NCBI GenBank assembly: GCA_949317995.1
Contig: OX439043.1
Location: 1,790,501-1,854,500, forward strand
Direction: 5' to 3'
From: Acholoe squamosa
Lineage: Eukaryota > Annelida > Polychaeta > Phyllodocida > Polynoidae
DNA: 64,000 nt
Positions within the stretch are counted from its first letter, which is position 1. Each line of letters opens with the position of its first letter. Below are positions 1-11,375 of this stretch, one piece after another. The position numbers were made by a program, and so were the translations under genes. The notes under the pieces are model-generated. The model made no database searches. It was not told where the DNA came from and saw only the letters and a list, made by a program, of their open reading frames with translations.

Positions 1-2440
1 TATACATGTACAGCACACAGTAGACACTACTATACACCATCCTGATGTAGTATTACATGTACAGCACACAGTAGGCACTACCATACACCATCCTGATGTA
101 GTATTACATGTACAGCACACAGTAGGCACTACTATACACCATCCTGATGTAGTATTACATGTACAGCCCACAGTAGGCACTACTATACACCATCCTGATG
201 TAGCTATACATGTACAGCACACAGTAGGCACTACTATACACCATCCTGATGTAGTATTACATGTACAGCACACAGTAGGCACCACTATACACCATCCTGA
301 TGTAGCTATACATGTACAGCACAACGGCACTACTATACACCATCCTGATGTAGCTATACATGTACAGCCTACAGTAGGCACTACTATACACCATCCTGAT
401 GTAGTATTACATGTACAGCACACAGTAGGCACTACTATACACCATCCTGATGTAGTATTACATGTACAGCCTACAGTAGGCACTACCATACACCATCCTG
501 ATGTAGTATTACATGTACAGCACACAGTAGGCACTACTATACACCATCCTGATGTAGTATTACATGTACAGCACACAGTAGGTACTACTATACACCATCC
601 TGATGTAGTATTACATGTACACCCTACAGTAGGCACTACCATACACCATCCTGATGTAGTATTACATGTACAGCACACAGTAGGTACTACTATACACCAT
701 CCTGATGTAGTATTACATGTACAGCACACAGTAGGCACTACTATACACCATCCTGATGTAGCTATACATGTACAGCACACAGTAGGCACTACTATACACC
801 ATCCTGATGTAGTATTACATGTACAGCCCACAGTAGGCACTACTCTACACCATCCTGATGTAGCTATACATGTACAGCCCACAGTAGGCACTACTATACA
901 CCATCCTGATGTATTATTACATGTACAGCACACAGTAGGTACTACTATACACCATCCTGATGTAGTATTACATGTACAGCACACAGTAGGTACTACTATA
1001 CGCCATCCTGATGTAGTATTACATGTACAGCACACAGTAGGTACTACTATACACCATCCTAATGTAGCTATACATGTACAGCCCACAGTAGACACTACTA
1101 TACACCATCCTGATGTAGTATTACATGTACAGCCTACAGTAGGCAGTACTATACACCATCCTGATGTAGTATTACATGTACAGCCCACAGTAGGCACTAC
1201 TATACACCATCCTGATGTAGCTATACATGTACAGCCTACAGTAGGCACTACTATACACCATCCTGATGTAGTATTACATGTACAGCACGCAGTAGGCACT
1301 ACTATACACCATCCTGATGTAGCTATACATGTACAGCACACAGTAGGCACTACTATACACCATCCTGATGTAGTATTACATGTACAGCACACAGTAGGTA
1401 CTACTATACACCATCCTGATGTAGCTATACATGTACAGCCCACAGTAGGCACTACTATACACCATCCTGATGTAGTATTACATGTACAGCACACAGTAGG
1501 CACTACTATACACCATCCTGATGTAGTATTACATGTACAGCACGCAGTAGGTACTACTATACACCATCCTGATGTAGTATTACATGTACAGCCCACAGTA
1601 GGTACTACTATACACCATCCTGATGTAGCTATACATGTACAGCCCACAGTAGGTACTACCATACACCATTCTGATGTAGCTATACATGTACAGCCCACAG
1701 TAGGCAGTACTATACACCATCCTGATGTAGCTATACATGTACAGCCCACAGTAGGCACTACCATACACCATCCTGATGTAGTATTACATGTACAGCACAC
1801 AGTAGACACTGCTATACACCATCCTGATGTAGTATTACATGTACAGCACACAGTAGGCACTACTATACAACATCCTGATGTAGCTATACATGTACAGCCC
1901 ACAGCAGGCACTACTATACACCATCCTGATGTAGTATTACATGTACAGCACACAGTAGACACTACTATACACCATCCTGATGTAGCTATACATGTACAGC
2001 CCACAGTAGCCACTACTATACACCATCCTGATGTAGTATTACATGTACAGCCCACAGTAGGCACTACTATACACCATCCTGATGTAGTATTACATGTACA
2101 GCCTACAGTAGACACTACTATACACCATCCTGATGTAGCTATACATGTACAGCACACAGTAGGCACCACTATACACCATCCTGATGTAGCTATACATGTA
2201 CAGCCCACAGTAGACACTACTATACACCATCCTGATGTAGCTATACATGTACAGCACACAGTAGGCACTACTATACACCATCCTGATGTAGTATTACATG
2301 TACAGCCCACAGTAGGTACTACTATACACCATCCTGATGTAGTATTACATGTACAGCCTACAGTAGGTACTACTATACGCCATCCTGATGTAGTATTACA
2401 TGTACAGCACACGGTAGACACTACTATACACCATCCTGAT
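1..2440. repeat. 51-bp minisatellite array
   Basis: About 48 head-to-tail copies of a 51-bp unit containing ACATGTACAGC, CAGTAGGCACTACTATACAC and CATCCTGATGTAG. Two unit variants differ at the junction (GTAGTATTAC or GTAGCTATAC) and are interspersed. Because 51 is divisible by three, a minus-strand frame stays open through several units and gives false 17-residue protein repeats. The array is cut by the window start. Isolated partial units also lie near 4311-4343 and 6338-6372. Confidence 0.97.
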
Positions 2441-2565
2441 GTAATGTGGTCACCATTCCTTCTTTCCAAAAGTGACCACATTGGCGAGGTGACCACATTA
2501 GAAAGAGTCTCATGTTAATGGTATATATGATTGAGTTAAGGTGGCCTTGATCTACCAAAAACACC
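2441..2565. other. Short spacer between two arrays
   Basis: Unique-looking sequence with GTGACCACATT motifs. The same motif recurs at 4100-4310, so the 70-bp array appears to have grown inside a GTGACCACA-containing repeat. No gene seen. Confidence 0.5.
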
Positions 2566-3860
2566 CTCTACAAGACTTCAAAGAGGCTTGAAGGCGCACA
2601 GAGAAGTCCTGCTACCCCACAGGCCGCCTCCCACCCCCTACAAGACTTCAAAGGGGCTTGAAGGCGCACAGAGAAGTCCTGCTACCCCACAGGCCGCCTC
2701 CCACCCCCTACAAGACTTCAAAGGGGCTTGAAGGCGCACAGAGAAGTCCTGCTACCCCACAGGCCACCTCCCGCCCCCTACAAGACTTCAAAGGGGCTTG
2801 AAAGCGCACAGAGAAGTCCTGCTACCCCACAGGCCGCCTCCCGCCCCCTATACAAGACTTCAAAGGGGCTTGAAGGCGCACAGAGAAGTCCTGCTACCCC
2901 ACAGGCCGCCTCCCACCCCCTACAAGACTTCAAAGGGACTGGGAGGTGCACAAAGGAGTCCTGCTACCCCACAGGCCGCCTCCCACCCCCTACAAGACTT
3001 CAAAGGGGCTTGAAGGCGCACAGAGAAGTCCTGCTACCCCACAGGCCACCTCCCGCCCCCTATACAAGACTTCAAAGGGGCTTGAAGGCGCACAGAGAAG
3101 TCCTGCTACCCCACAGGCCGCCTCCCACCCCCTACAAGACTTCAAAGGGACTGGGAGGTGCACAAAGGAGTCCTGCTACCCCACAGGCCGCCTACCACCC
3201 CCTACAAGACTTCAAAGGGGCTTGAAGGCGCACAGAGAAGTCCTGCTACCCCACAGGCCGCCTCCCACCCCCTACAAGACTTCAAAGGGGCTTGAAGGCG
3301 CACAGAGAAGTCCTGCTACCCCACAGGCCACCTCCCGCCCCCTACAAGACTTCAAAGGGGCTTGAAAGCGCACAGAGAAGTCCTGCTACCCCACAGGCCG
3401 CCTCCCGCCCCCTATACAAGACTTCAAAGGGGCTTGAAGGCGCACAGAGAAGTCCTGCTACCCCACAGGCCGCCTCCCACCCCCTACAAGACTTCAAAGG
3501 GACTGGGAGGTGCACAAAGGAGTCCTGCTACCCCACAGGCCGCCTCCCACCCCCTACAAGACTTCAAAGGGGCTTGAAGGCGCACAGAGAAGTCCTGCTA
3601 CCCCACAGGCCACCTCCCGCCCCCTATACAAGACTTCAAAGGGGCTTGAAGGAGCACAGAGAAGTCCTGCTACCCCACAGGCCGCCTCCCACCCCCTACA
3701 AGACTTCAAAGGGACTGGGAGGTGCACAAAGGAGTCCTGCTACCCCACAGGCCGCCTCCCACCCCCTACAAGACTTCAAAGGGACTGGGAGGTGCACAAA
3801 GAAGTCCTACTACCCCACAGGCCGCCTACCACCACCTAGAGCACCTCAAAGGAGCTGGTA
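2566..3860. repeat. 70-bp minisatellite with 564-bp higher-order unit
   Basis: About 18 copies of a ~70-bp unit (CTACAAGACTTCAAAGGGGC, then GCGCACAGAGAAGTCCTGCT, then a C-rich tail). A recurring variant reads GGGACTGGGAGGTGCACAAA. The same order of variants returns with an offset of 564 bp, so 2728-3290 and 3292-3860 are a block duplication of about eight units. The open plus-strand frames across this region are shadows of the repeat. Confidence 0.95.
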
Positions 3861-4340
3861 GGTGGGTAGTAAGACTTCCCCTAGATTCTATGGAGAAGCA
3901 GTGGTGTCACAGTTACCAGCTGGGCCCTTATCAGCCTTATCTCCCCATTGACAAGAGTGTTCCAGCAGGATAGGAAATGCACTAGAAAAAAAATTGCATC
4001 ATATTCTTAATTGGTAATTTTCTAATCCCCATTTTGGAAAAGAAAGAGGCAAAAATGTTACTTTTTCTAGTAAATTGCCTATATAATTTGACCATTTGCT
4101 ATTTGGAGTGACCACAATAGAGAGAGTAAAAGTGACTTTTTAACTGAAAATTAGTGACCACAAGGAGAGGTGACCACATTAGAGAGGTGACCACATTGCG
4201 GAGAGTTCATTACATTAGAATAAAGAGGAAAATAATTGGGTTCTTTCCAAAAGTGACCACAATGGCTAGGTGACCACATTAGAGAGGTGACCATAACTAG
4301 AGAGTTGACTCCATCCTGATGTAGTATTACATGTACAGCC
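3861..4340. other. Gene-free spacer with GTGACCACA motifs
   Basis: AT-rich sequence with several GTGACCACA/TTAGAGAGG motifs at 4105-4310, then a fragment of the 51-bp satellite unit at about 4311-4343. No splice-bounded exon or long frame seen. Confidence 0.5.
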
Positions 4341-4344
4341 CACA

Positions 4345-4478
4345 TTAGTGAACAAGTAACCAATGGATAACTCATGACGAGTGTGTGTTAGTGAAGAAGT
4401 AACCAATGGATAACTCATGACGAGTGTGTGTAAGTGAACAAGTAACCAATGGATAACTCATGACGAGTGTGTGTTAGT
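4345..4478. repeat. Three tandem copies of a ~47-bp foldback-end motif
   Basis: The phrase GTAACCAATGGATAACTCAT with GACGAGTGTGTG occurs three times in tandem. It is the reverse complement of the leading edge of the composite repeat that follows (TGAGTTATCCATTG at 4540) and of the one at 9605, so it looks like a multiplied terminal inverted repeat. Confidence 0.75.
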
Positions 4479-4884
4479 GAAGGATAATGACACGAGGCTG
4501 TAGGCCAAGTGTTATTAGCCTTTGCTAACACACACGATTCATGAGTTATCCATTGACTACTTATTTTATACCACGAAATCAATAAATAATCAATATAATA
4601 CCAATAAATTCAAGTTGAAAACAAAAATTATTCCCCCTCCCCAGGACTCAATGCCAGCCATTGTGTGTACACGATCGGTACATACATCTCGGCGCCCGGC
4701 AGTGGACAGCGACAGCCCCCGTCTCAGCTAGGCTTGGCAGCGGCACACGGCGAAAAATAGTGTACATACACCTCGTCGCCCAGCAGCGGACAGCTAAAGG
4801 TTTGAATGCGTCTCGCGGTTATGTTTGTGTATAATACACCTTCTCGCCTGGCAGTGGACAGTGACAGCGCACATGGCGAAAAAA

Positions 4885-4962
4885 GATGCGCCCGGACAGG
4901 GGTTCGAACCGCGTATCTCATGCGGCTGAGCACATAGCGCTAACCGCTAGACCACCGCGTCT
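4885..4962 (-). repeat. tRNA-like module (minus strand) of copy 1
   Basis: Read on the minus strand there is an A-box-like TGGTCTAGCGG and a B-box GGTTCGAACC with about the spacing of a tRNA. The D-arm text (TGGTCTAGCGGTTAGC) resembles tRNA-Glu. The acceptor and T stems do not pair well, so I call it a tRNA-derived pol III module and not a working tRNA gene. Confidence 0.7.
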
Positions 4963-5086
4963 CCTCCTTCAGCGGCCGTGTCGGCTTGGCTATGTTTGAC
5001 AGTAGGGAACAAAGATATACGCCCGGACCGGGACTCGTTCTGCCTACCTCTACTATCTAACCAAGCAAACACATATCGTCTCTCGT

Positions 5087-5160
5087 CAGTCCCTGTGGCG
5101 CAGTGCATAGGGAGTTGGATTTGGGATGTGAGACTGCAGGTTCGATCCCTACCCTGGCCT
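5087..5160 (+). repeat. tRNA-Arg-like SINE head of copy 1
   Basis: Plus-strand A-box-like TGGCGCAGTGC and B-box GGTTCGATCCC separated by a tRNA-length interval. The text around them (GTGGCGCAGTGCATAGGG, GTTGGA) resembles a tRNA-Arg. The acceptor stem does not close. The head is followed by a SINE-like body with CATGTAACATGTGACATGG, as in the other two copies. Confidence 0.72.
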
Positions 5161-5802
5161 GGAATATTTCGTGGGTTTTAACATGTAACATGTGACATGG
5201 AAGGACATGTAAGGTGTGCTGGTTATCCATGGATAATGGCACTGGATGCCTGTTATCCATGGATAACCGCACACCTTACAAAATTGATGTTACAGCCTAC
5301 AGGGTGTGCAATATCGACAGATATGTGGATGGGAATAGCCACCAAAAAGCACTGTGTAACCCAGAAATCGTGGTATAATGAAGGATAATGACCCGAGGCC
5401 GTAGGCTGAGTGTTATTAGCCTTTGCTAACCCACACAAGTCATGAGTTATCCATTGACTACTTATTTTATACCATGAAACCAATAAATAATCAATATTAT
5501 ACCAATAAATTCAAGTTGAAAACAAAAATTATTCCCCCTCCCCGGGACTTGATGCCAGCCATTGTGTGTACACGATCGGTACATACACCTCCTCGCCCGG
5601 CAGCGGACAGCGACAGCCCCCGTCTCGGCTAGCCTTGGCAGCGGCACACGGCGAGAAATAGTGTACATACACCTTGTCGCCCGGCAGCGGACAGCGGCAG
5701 CGCACATGGCGAAAAAAAAAGCTTCTGGCGGTTATGTTTGTGTAGAATACACCTCCTCGCCCGGCAGCGGACAGCGACAGCGCACACGGCTAAAAAAGAT
5801 GC

Positions 5803-5876
5803 GCCCAAACCGGGGCTCGATCCACGGACCTGTCACGGCTGAGCGCAACGTGCTAACCGCTAGACCACCGCGTCTC
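5803..5876 (-). repeat. tRNA-like module (minus strand) of copy 2
   Basis: Minus-strand TGGTCTAGCGGTTAGC followed at tRNA spacing by GGATCGAGCCCCGG, a degenerate B box. It is homologous to the module at 4885 but has a different anticodon-arm sequence, as expected of a decayed or independently evolving SINE head. Confidence 0.65.
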
Positions 5877-6040
5877 CTCCTTCTGCGCACGGCAGCGGAC
5901 AGCGACAGCGCACATGGCGAAAAAAGAAGGTTCTCGCGGTTATGGTTGTGTATAATACACCTCATCGCCGGCAGCGGACAGCGACAGCACACACGGCTTT
6001 GTATCATATCCAGAGGTGGTTCGAACCGAGCATTTCTTGT

Positions 6041-6112
6041 CAGTTTCTGTGGCGCACTGCATAGGGAGTTGGACTAGGAATCTTAAGCTGCAGGTTCAAG
6101 GCCTGCCCTGGT
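6041..6112 (+). repeat. tRNA-Arg-like SINE head of copy 2
   Basis: Homologous to 5087-5160. The A box reads TGGCGCACTGC and the B box has decayed to GGTTCAAGGCC, so pol III activity is doubtful. The GTTGGACTAGGAATCTTA segment is shared with copy 3. Confidence 0.65.
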
Positions 6113-6330
6113 CAAGTCTATCATGGGTTTTAACATGTAACATATGACATGGGAGGACATGAGAGGCATGCGGTTATCCTGGATAACCGCACGCCTTCCA
6201 TGGATAACCGCACACCTTCCATGGATAACCGCACGCCTTCCAAAATCGATGGTAAAGCCTACAGGGTGTGCAATATCGACAGATATGTGGATGGGAATAG
6301 ACCCCAAAAAGGCCTGTGTAAGCCAGAAAT

Positions 6331-7120
6331 CGTGGATAAACATGTACAACCCACAGTAGGCACTACTATAATCAACTGTTATGGTAGACTACTGTGGTGA
6401 GTAACAACAGGTCAGCCTGCATCCCGATCCATCTCCGTGCATACTATCTCTTATCAAGTTAGACTATAACTGTAGTTATTCTGAGAGAACCCCTGGGGTT
6501 TAGGGGAATGGACATCCTGTTCAACTGACCTCAATTTCAATAGAATTAGTTTTCATGCCATTCACCCCTTCAGAGGTTGTAAAGGACTGACTGCACATCC
6601 GTGGCTCTGCCCTCGCTGAGATACCTTAGCAGGCGATGTGTCCTTCAAAGCATTTTGCCCCCCCCCCCACTACATTACATTGTCACCTTCCCCGGACTTG
6701 TCTTTAACCACCTGTCCTAGAGTCGCTCCTTTCTCTCATTATGACACACTTCAGTAAACACAGTAACTACTTCCGGTCTGTTTGTACATTAATTGTCAGC
6801 TACTTCCGGTAGAGACACCCTTCCCGTCCCCATGTCCACCTAGGCTGTCTCCCACAAAATATATCATATCTTAAAGGAAAAGTCAACGCTCTTTTCATGG
6901 TGACTTATTTTGGTAGTCTTTATGTTGAATCAAGTTTTTCTAGCCTACTTATAAGTACATTTCCTATCATAAGGGCAGGGAGCTCTATATGACGTCACAA
7001 TAGACCAAATGCACCACAGTCCAGGCTGCACAGTATATATGTTTTGATCAATGTTCCTAATTGGTATCTTTGGATAGCGCGAGCATATTTCTTTTTAATT
7101 ATTAGTACTAACTAGCCCTA
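6331..7120. other. Gene-free stretch
   Basis: Begins with a piece of the 51-bp satellite unit (about 6338-6372). After that I see a poly-C run near 6659 and otherwise unremarkable sequence. No coding exon recognised. Confidence 0.5.
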
Positions 7121-7200
7121 GTGAGTTAATGAACAAGTAACCAATGGATAACTCATGACGAGTGGGTGTTATCGACAGATAATGACACGAGGCCATAGCA
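7121..7200 (-). repeat. Inverted outer end of the foldback region
   Basis: Contains CCAATGGATAACTCATGACG and GATAATGACACGAGGCCAT, the reverse complement of the leading edge of composite copy 3 at about 9550-9630. The large inverted repeat is therefore bracketed by two opposed copies of this edge. Confidence 0.75.
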
Positions 7201-7249
7201 AGAATAGTATAGGTTCCCTAGGATATGTTACTCCATAGAGTCCTATAGT

Positions 7250-9505
7250 GCAAGCCACCCCCCTCTACCCCCCCTTCAAAGTAGGCTCCCTTTTGTGTTC
7301 AGTATTGCGTCCTATGTAGGATAAGGGGGTTTATAGAGATGTCAGGAATCTTTATCAGAGTGATATCAAATGGAAACAAGGGGCCACCTATACCAGAAAA
7401 TCCTGCTGAATCCAAAATTTGTGGTCTTGATTCTCAAAATTTGGCCAAAGGTACCTAAAAATGAGGTTTGATGATGACAATATTTTAAAAATGTACAAAA
7501 GTTATATTGAAAATGATTGGAACTTTTTATAGATGCAACATGCTAATCAAAATCAGTACCTCAATCTACATATCCCAATGTTTGCCTATCCGAACCTGAC
7601 AAGTACTCTACCTGTGTATGGCTCTACCTCTCCCACATACTGCCTATCCCTTAGTCTGCCTATCACTCATACTACCTATCCCCTGAAACATCTAGAGTTT
7701 AATTAGGTTTTCACTCACATGGCTTAAAGGATTAAAGTTTACCCCTCACCTTTGTACCTAATTTTCTCTGTACATTCTTACCATTAGTCTACCTATCCTC
7801 AATCTGCCTATCATTCACTTTACCTATCCCTCATGGTGACTATCCCCCAAATCTGCACATCCCTCATATTTGACTGGCACATCTGTGATATTACCTAGCA
7901 CCAATGTATCTTTTGAATATGCGCACCTTACAAGGTACCCTCTGTACCTATCTCTTAAACTGTTTATTACCTATCCTCCTTGCTACCCATCCTCTTCAAT
8001 ACCTATCCCTCAAGCTCACTTTATAGCTTTCCTGCCTATCACAGCTTGATCAGCTAGGATAGCTCACATCCCACCCTTGTTATGATCTCTTAGTCAACCT
8101 ATCCCCTAAAGAACAAATCCAACAGTCTACCTCAAGTATACACCTACTGATCACTCATGCTATATATCCTTGAGGTTACCTATCCTTCAGGCTGCCTATC
8201 CTTCATGGTATATAGCCCTCTGCCTACCTAACCAGATATCTATGTATCTCTCACCTTGTATGCTATTCTTTCTACCTTTATAGTAGCTCTTATAGTCTAT
8301 GCCTTGTGAAATATACCTATCACTCATTGTACCTATCCTCAAGTCTGCATATCACTCATGTTTACCTTACATATCCCTCAGGCCATTGAATTATCATGCT
8401 TTTCTAAAATGCCTCACCATGGCTATCATTAGACTAGCTAACTTCCTATCCTACATGTATGTTGTTTATTCCCCTCTTCCTATCCTTCATGCTGCATATC
8501 GTATATGCTATCCCACTTGACAAGTTAAAAAACTGAGGGCTATATACCATGAAAGATAGGCAGCCTCAAGGATAGGTAACCTCAATGATATATAGCATGA
8601 GCGATAGGTAGATGTATGTGTGAGGTAGACTGTTAAATTTGTTCCTTAGGGGATAGGTTGACTAAGAGATCAAAATGAAGGTTGGTTGTGAGCTATCCCA
8701 GCTGATCAAGCTGTGATAGGTAGGAAAGCTATAAAGTGAGCTTGAGGGATAGGTATTGAAGAGGATGGGTAGCAAGGAGGATAGGTAATAAACAGTTTAA
8801 GAGATAGGTACAGAGGGTACCTTGTAAGGTGAGCATATTCAAAAGATACATTGGTGCTAGGTAATATCACAGATGTGCCAGTCAAACATGAGGGATGTGA
8901 AGAGTTGGGGGATAGTCACCATGAGGGATAGGTAAAGTGAATGATAGGCAGATTGAGGATAGGTAGACTAATGGTAAGAATGTACAGAGAAAATTAGGTA
9001 CAAAGGTGAAGGGTTAACTTTAATCCTTTAAGCCATTTGAGAGAAAACCTAATTAAACTCTGGATGTTTCAAGGGATAGGTAGTATGAGTGATAGGTAGA
9101 CTAAGGGATAGGCAGTATGTGGGAGAGGCAGAGCCATACACAGGTAGAGTACTTGTCAGGTTGAGATAGGCACACATTAGGATACGTAGATTCAGGTATT
9201 GACTTTGATTAGCATGTTGCATCTATAAATAGTTCCAATCATTTTCAATATAACTTTTGTACATTTTTAAAATATTCTCATCATCAAACCTCCTTTTTAG
9301 GTACCTTTGGTCAAATTTTGAGAATCAAGATCACAAATTCTGGATTCAGCAGGATTTTCTGGTATAGGTGGCCCCTTGTTTCCATTTGATATCATTCTGA
9401 TAAAGATTGCTGACATCTCTATAAACCCCCTTATCCTACATAGGACTCAATACTGAACACAAAAGGGAGCCTACTTTGAAGGGGGGGGGTAGAGGGGGGG
9501 GGCTG
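7250..9505. repeat. Long inverted repeat with ~1-kb arms
   Basis: The left arm (~7250-8222) and right arm (~8532-9505) are near reverse complements, with a ~310-bp centre. Matching pairs include GATATCAAATGGAAACAAGG at about 7370 with its complement near 9380, and the CTTGAGGTTACCTATCC region at 8170 with GGATAGGTAACCTCAA at 8570. The arms are rich in CTACCTATCC-type motifs. No transposase-like frame is present. If transcribed through, it would form a very long hairpin RNA. Foldback transposon or a recent palindromic duplication are both possible. Confidence 0.93.
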
Positions 9506-9799
9506 TTACACTGTGTCCATAGGTAAAGCTCTGAGTTTCACCTCCTATCTATTGAAGCTTCTTGGCCATAGGCCGAGTGTTATTATCGTCGATAACACCC
9601 ACGAGTCATGAGTTATCCATTGTCTACTTATTTTATACCACGAAACCAATAAATAATCAATATAATACCAATAAATTCAAGTTGAAAACAAAAATTATTC
9701 CCCCTCCCCGGGACTTGATGCCAGCCATTGTGTGTACACGATCGGTACATACACCTCGGTGCCCGGCAGCGAACAGCGGCAGCGCACACGGCGAAAAAA

Positions 9800-9878
9800 G
9801 ATGCGTCCGGGCCGGGAATCGATCCGCGGACCTCTCACGGCTGAGCGCAACGTGCTAACCGCTAGACCACCACGTCTC
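9800..9878 (-). repeat. tRNA-Glu-like module of copy 3
   Basis: The best preserved of the three minus-strand modules: TGGTCTAGCGGTTAGC, CTCAGCCGTGAG in the anticodon-arm position, and B box GGATCGATTCCCGG. Stem pairing is partial. It probably derives from a tRNA-Glu-type gene, but I would not call it functional. Confidence 0.7.
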
Positions 9879-10117
9879 CTCCTTCGGCGCCCGGCAGTGG
9901 ACAGCTACAGCGCACACGGCGAAAAAAGACGCGTCTCGCTGTTATGTTTGTGTATAATACACCTTGTCACCTGGCAGCGGACAGCTACAGCGCACACTGC
10001 AAAAAAGACACGTCTCGCTGTTATGTTTGTGTATAATACACCTCGTCGCCCGGCAGTGGACAGCGACAGCGCACACGGCTTTGTATCATATCCAGACGTG
10101 GTTCGAACCGAGCGTAT

Positions 10118-10192
10118 CTCGTCAGTCCCTGTGGCGCAATGCATAGGGGTTGGACTAGGAATCTTAGGTTGCAGGTTCGAGCCCTACCATGG
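10118..10192 (+). repeat. tRNA-Arg-like SINE head of copy 3
   Basis: A box TGGCGCAATGC and B box GGTTCGAGCCC, with GTTGGACTAGGAATCTTA between. This is the copy closest to a tRNA-Arg consensus. The 3' acceptor strand does not match the 5' strand. Confidence 0.72.
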
Positions 10193-10561
10193 CAATGAAA
10201 TAGTCTGTTGGTTTTAACATGTGACATATGACATGGAAGGACAGGAGAGGCGTGCTGTTATCCTGGATAACAGCACACCTTAGATGGATAACAGCACGCC
10301 TTAGATGGATAACAGCACGCCTTCCAAATTCGATGGTAAAGCCTACAGGGTGTGCAATATCGACAGATATGTGGATGGGAATAGACCCCAAAAAGCACTG
10401 TGTAAGCCAGAAATCGTGGTATAATCTAACTGATATGATCATGTTATACACTTGATTTACACAATTACCAGCCACCTTTACAACAGCCTCCTCACTTGAA
10501 CAATGTAGCACATGATGCATTTGGTGTCTTGTGACGTCATAGGCTGCACTAATTAGAGAAT

Positions 10562-10700
10562 AGACAACAATATTCTTCATGTCGAGACTCTCTGTTGGAC
10601 TATAACGCACAATTGTCGAGGGCCTTCATAAGGCCTGAGAGCAGAGTGTGTTTTAGTCCAACAGAGAGTCAAGACATGAAGAATGAGTTGTCCATTGTCT
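10562..10700 (+). repeat. Short foldback element, copy A
   Basis: Two ~43-bp arms in inverted orientation: CTTCATGTCGAGACTCTCTG near 10577 and its complement CAGAGAGTCAAGACATGAAG near 10661, around a ~45-bp centre. A second copy of the whole element, inverted, lies at 39494-39651. Small non-autonomous foldback element. Confidence 0.88.
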
Positions 10701-10795
10701 TTCTAAAACTGAACAGTGGACCACTGTAATTGTATAGCAGTGGACTAGTGCGGTTCTTATAAGAAGCCCCAGATGGCAGTACAGTGGTACAATGT
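10701..10795 (-). repeat. Dispersed repeat shared with 24250-24360
   Basis: On the minus strand this reads through CTGCCATCTGGGGCTTCTTA to CCACTGTTCAGTTTTAGAAA. A diverged copy lies on the plus strand at about 24270-24350 inside intron 1 of the cytokine-like gene. No coding content. Confidence 0.65.
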
Positions 10796-11159
10796 ACAAT
10801 GAATCTCTTGGAAAATAACGATGGATGTTTGGCAATTTTGGGATGTGGATTCTATCCTAATTCCGACAACATTTTTTTACAGTGTAGATCTGACTTGTTA
10901 GCCGAGTACTTCCCCCTTCCTGTGTGTAACATGATTAGTAGCCCTATTTACACATTATTACTGCAAATGGCAAAAAGCAATTTGCTGATTAGCGAGAGCG
11001 GACTCCTGATTCCACCCTTTCCCTCTAGGTGGCAGGACCAGGCTGGAGAAGGAGGATGTCAGATCCTGTGGCTGGGGTGGATGAGAGATGCATTCAGACC
11101 TTCTTCTATGCTTAGTAAAAGGGGATTCGGGGTCTCGCCCCAGATATGTAGAAATATTA

Positions 11160-11375
11160 TATCAATCTTCAGCTGAAACTCAGCTGAAGCCTGAGATCTC
11201 AGCTTAATCTCAGCTTAATCCTTGCTTCAGCTAAGATCTCAGGTAAGTCTAGTTTTTCGTCTCAGCTGAATTCTTGTTTTAAGTTGAGATCTCAGCTTAA
11301 ACTCTACTGCCAGGAAGTGGACCCTGGTACTGGTGGCTCCATCTGTAGCTCCAACTTAATCTCAACTGAATACAG
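11160..11375. repeat. Degenerate ATCTCAGCTTAA motif cluster
   Basis: About ten imperfect copies of a CTCAGCTTAA/CTCAGCTGAA motif. Low-complexity degenerate repeat, no gene. Confidence 0.55.

Larger units (their letters stand above)
4479..5380 (+). repeat. Composite tRNA-containing repeat, copy 1
   Basis: About 0.9-kb non-coding repeat with two further copies at 5381-6330 and ~9550-10425. Order: a leading edge with GGATAATGACACGAGG and TGAGTTATCCATTG; an AT-rich stretch; a tandem GC-rich module (CCCGGCAGTGGACAGCGACA and related, ~95 bp apart); a tRNA-like module on the minus strand; a tRNA-like module on the plus strand; TTATCCATGGATAA repeats; and a tail with CAATATCGACAGATATGTGG. Copy 2 begins where copy 1 ends. 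No coding capacity seen, so I infer a non-autonomous composite SINE-like element. Confidence 0.85.
5381..6330 (+). repeat. Composite tRNA-containing repeat, copy 2
   Basis: Same architecture as copy 1 and abutting it. It starts with GGATAATGACCCGAGG. The GC-rich module (CCCGGCAGCGGACAGCGACA) is repeated more often here than in copy 1, and the TTCCATGGATAACCGCAC unit appears three times near 6190-6240. No gene. Confidence 0.85.
9550..10425 (+). repeat. Composite tRNA-containing repeat, copy 3
   Basis: Third copy of the 0.9-kb repeat. The leading edge holds a small palindrome (GTGTTATTATCGTCGATAACAC). GC-rich modules follow at 9760-10075, then a minus tRNA-like module (~9800-9878) and a plus tRNA-Arg-like head. 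The tail ends in CAGAAATCGTGGTATAAT as in copy 1. Non-coding. Confidence 0.85.

Noticed and set aside
1..2440. CRISPR array
   Set aside because: Whole 51-bp units are repeated with no unique spacers, and the context is eukaryotic.
2728..3861. Long plus-strand frames with repeated HREVLLPHRPPP peptides
   Set aside because: Shadow translation of the 70-bp array; no splice sites, promoter or non-repetitive part.
4885..4962. Functional tRNA-Glu gene
   Set aside because: A and B boxes are present but acceptor and T stems do not pair, and it recurs inside three copies of a repeat.
5087..5160. Functional tRNA-Arg gene
   Set aside because: The 3' acceptor strand does not match the 5' strand and there is no terminator run after it. 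It is the head of a SINE-like body.
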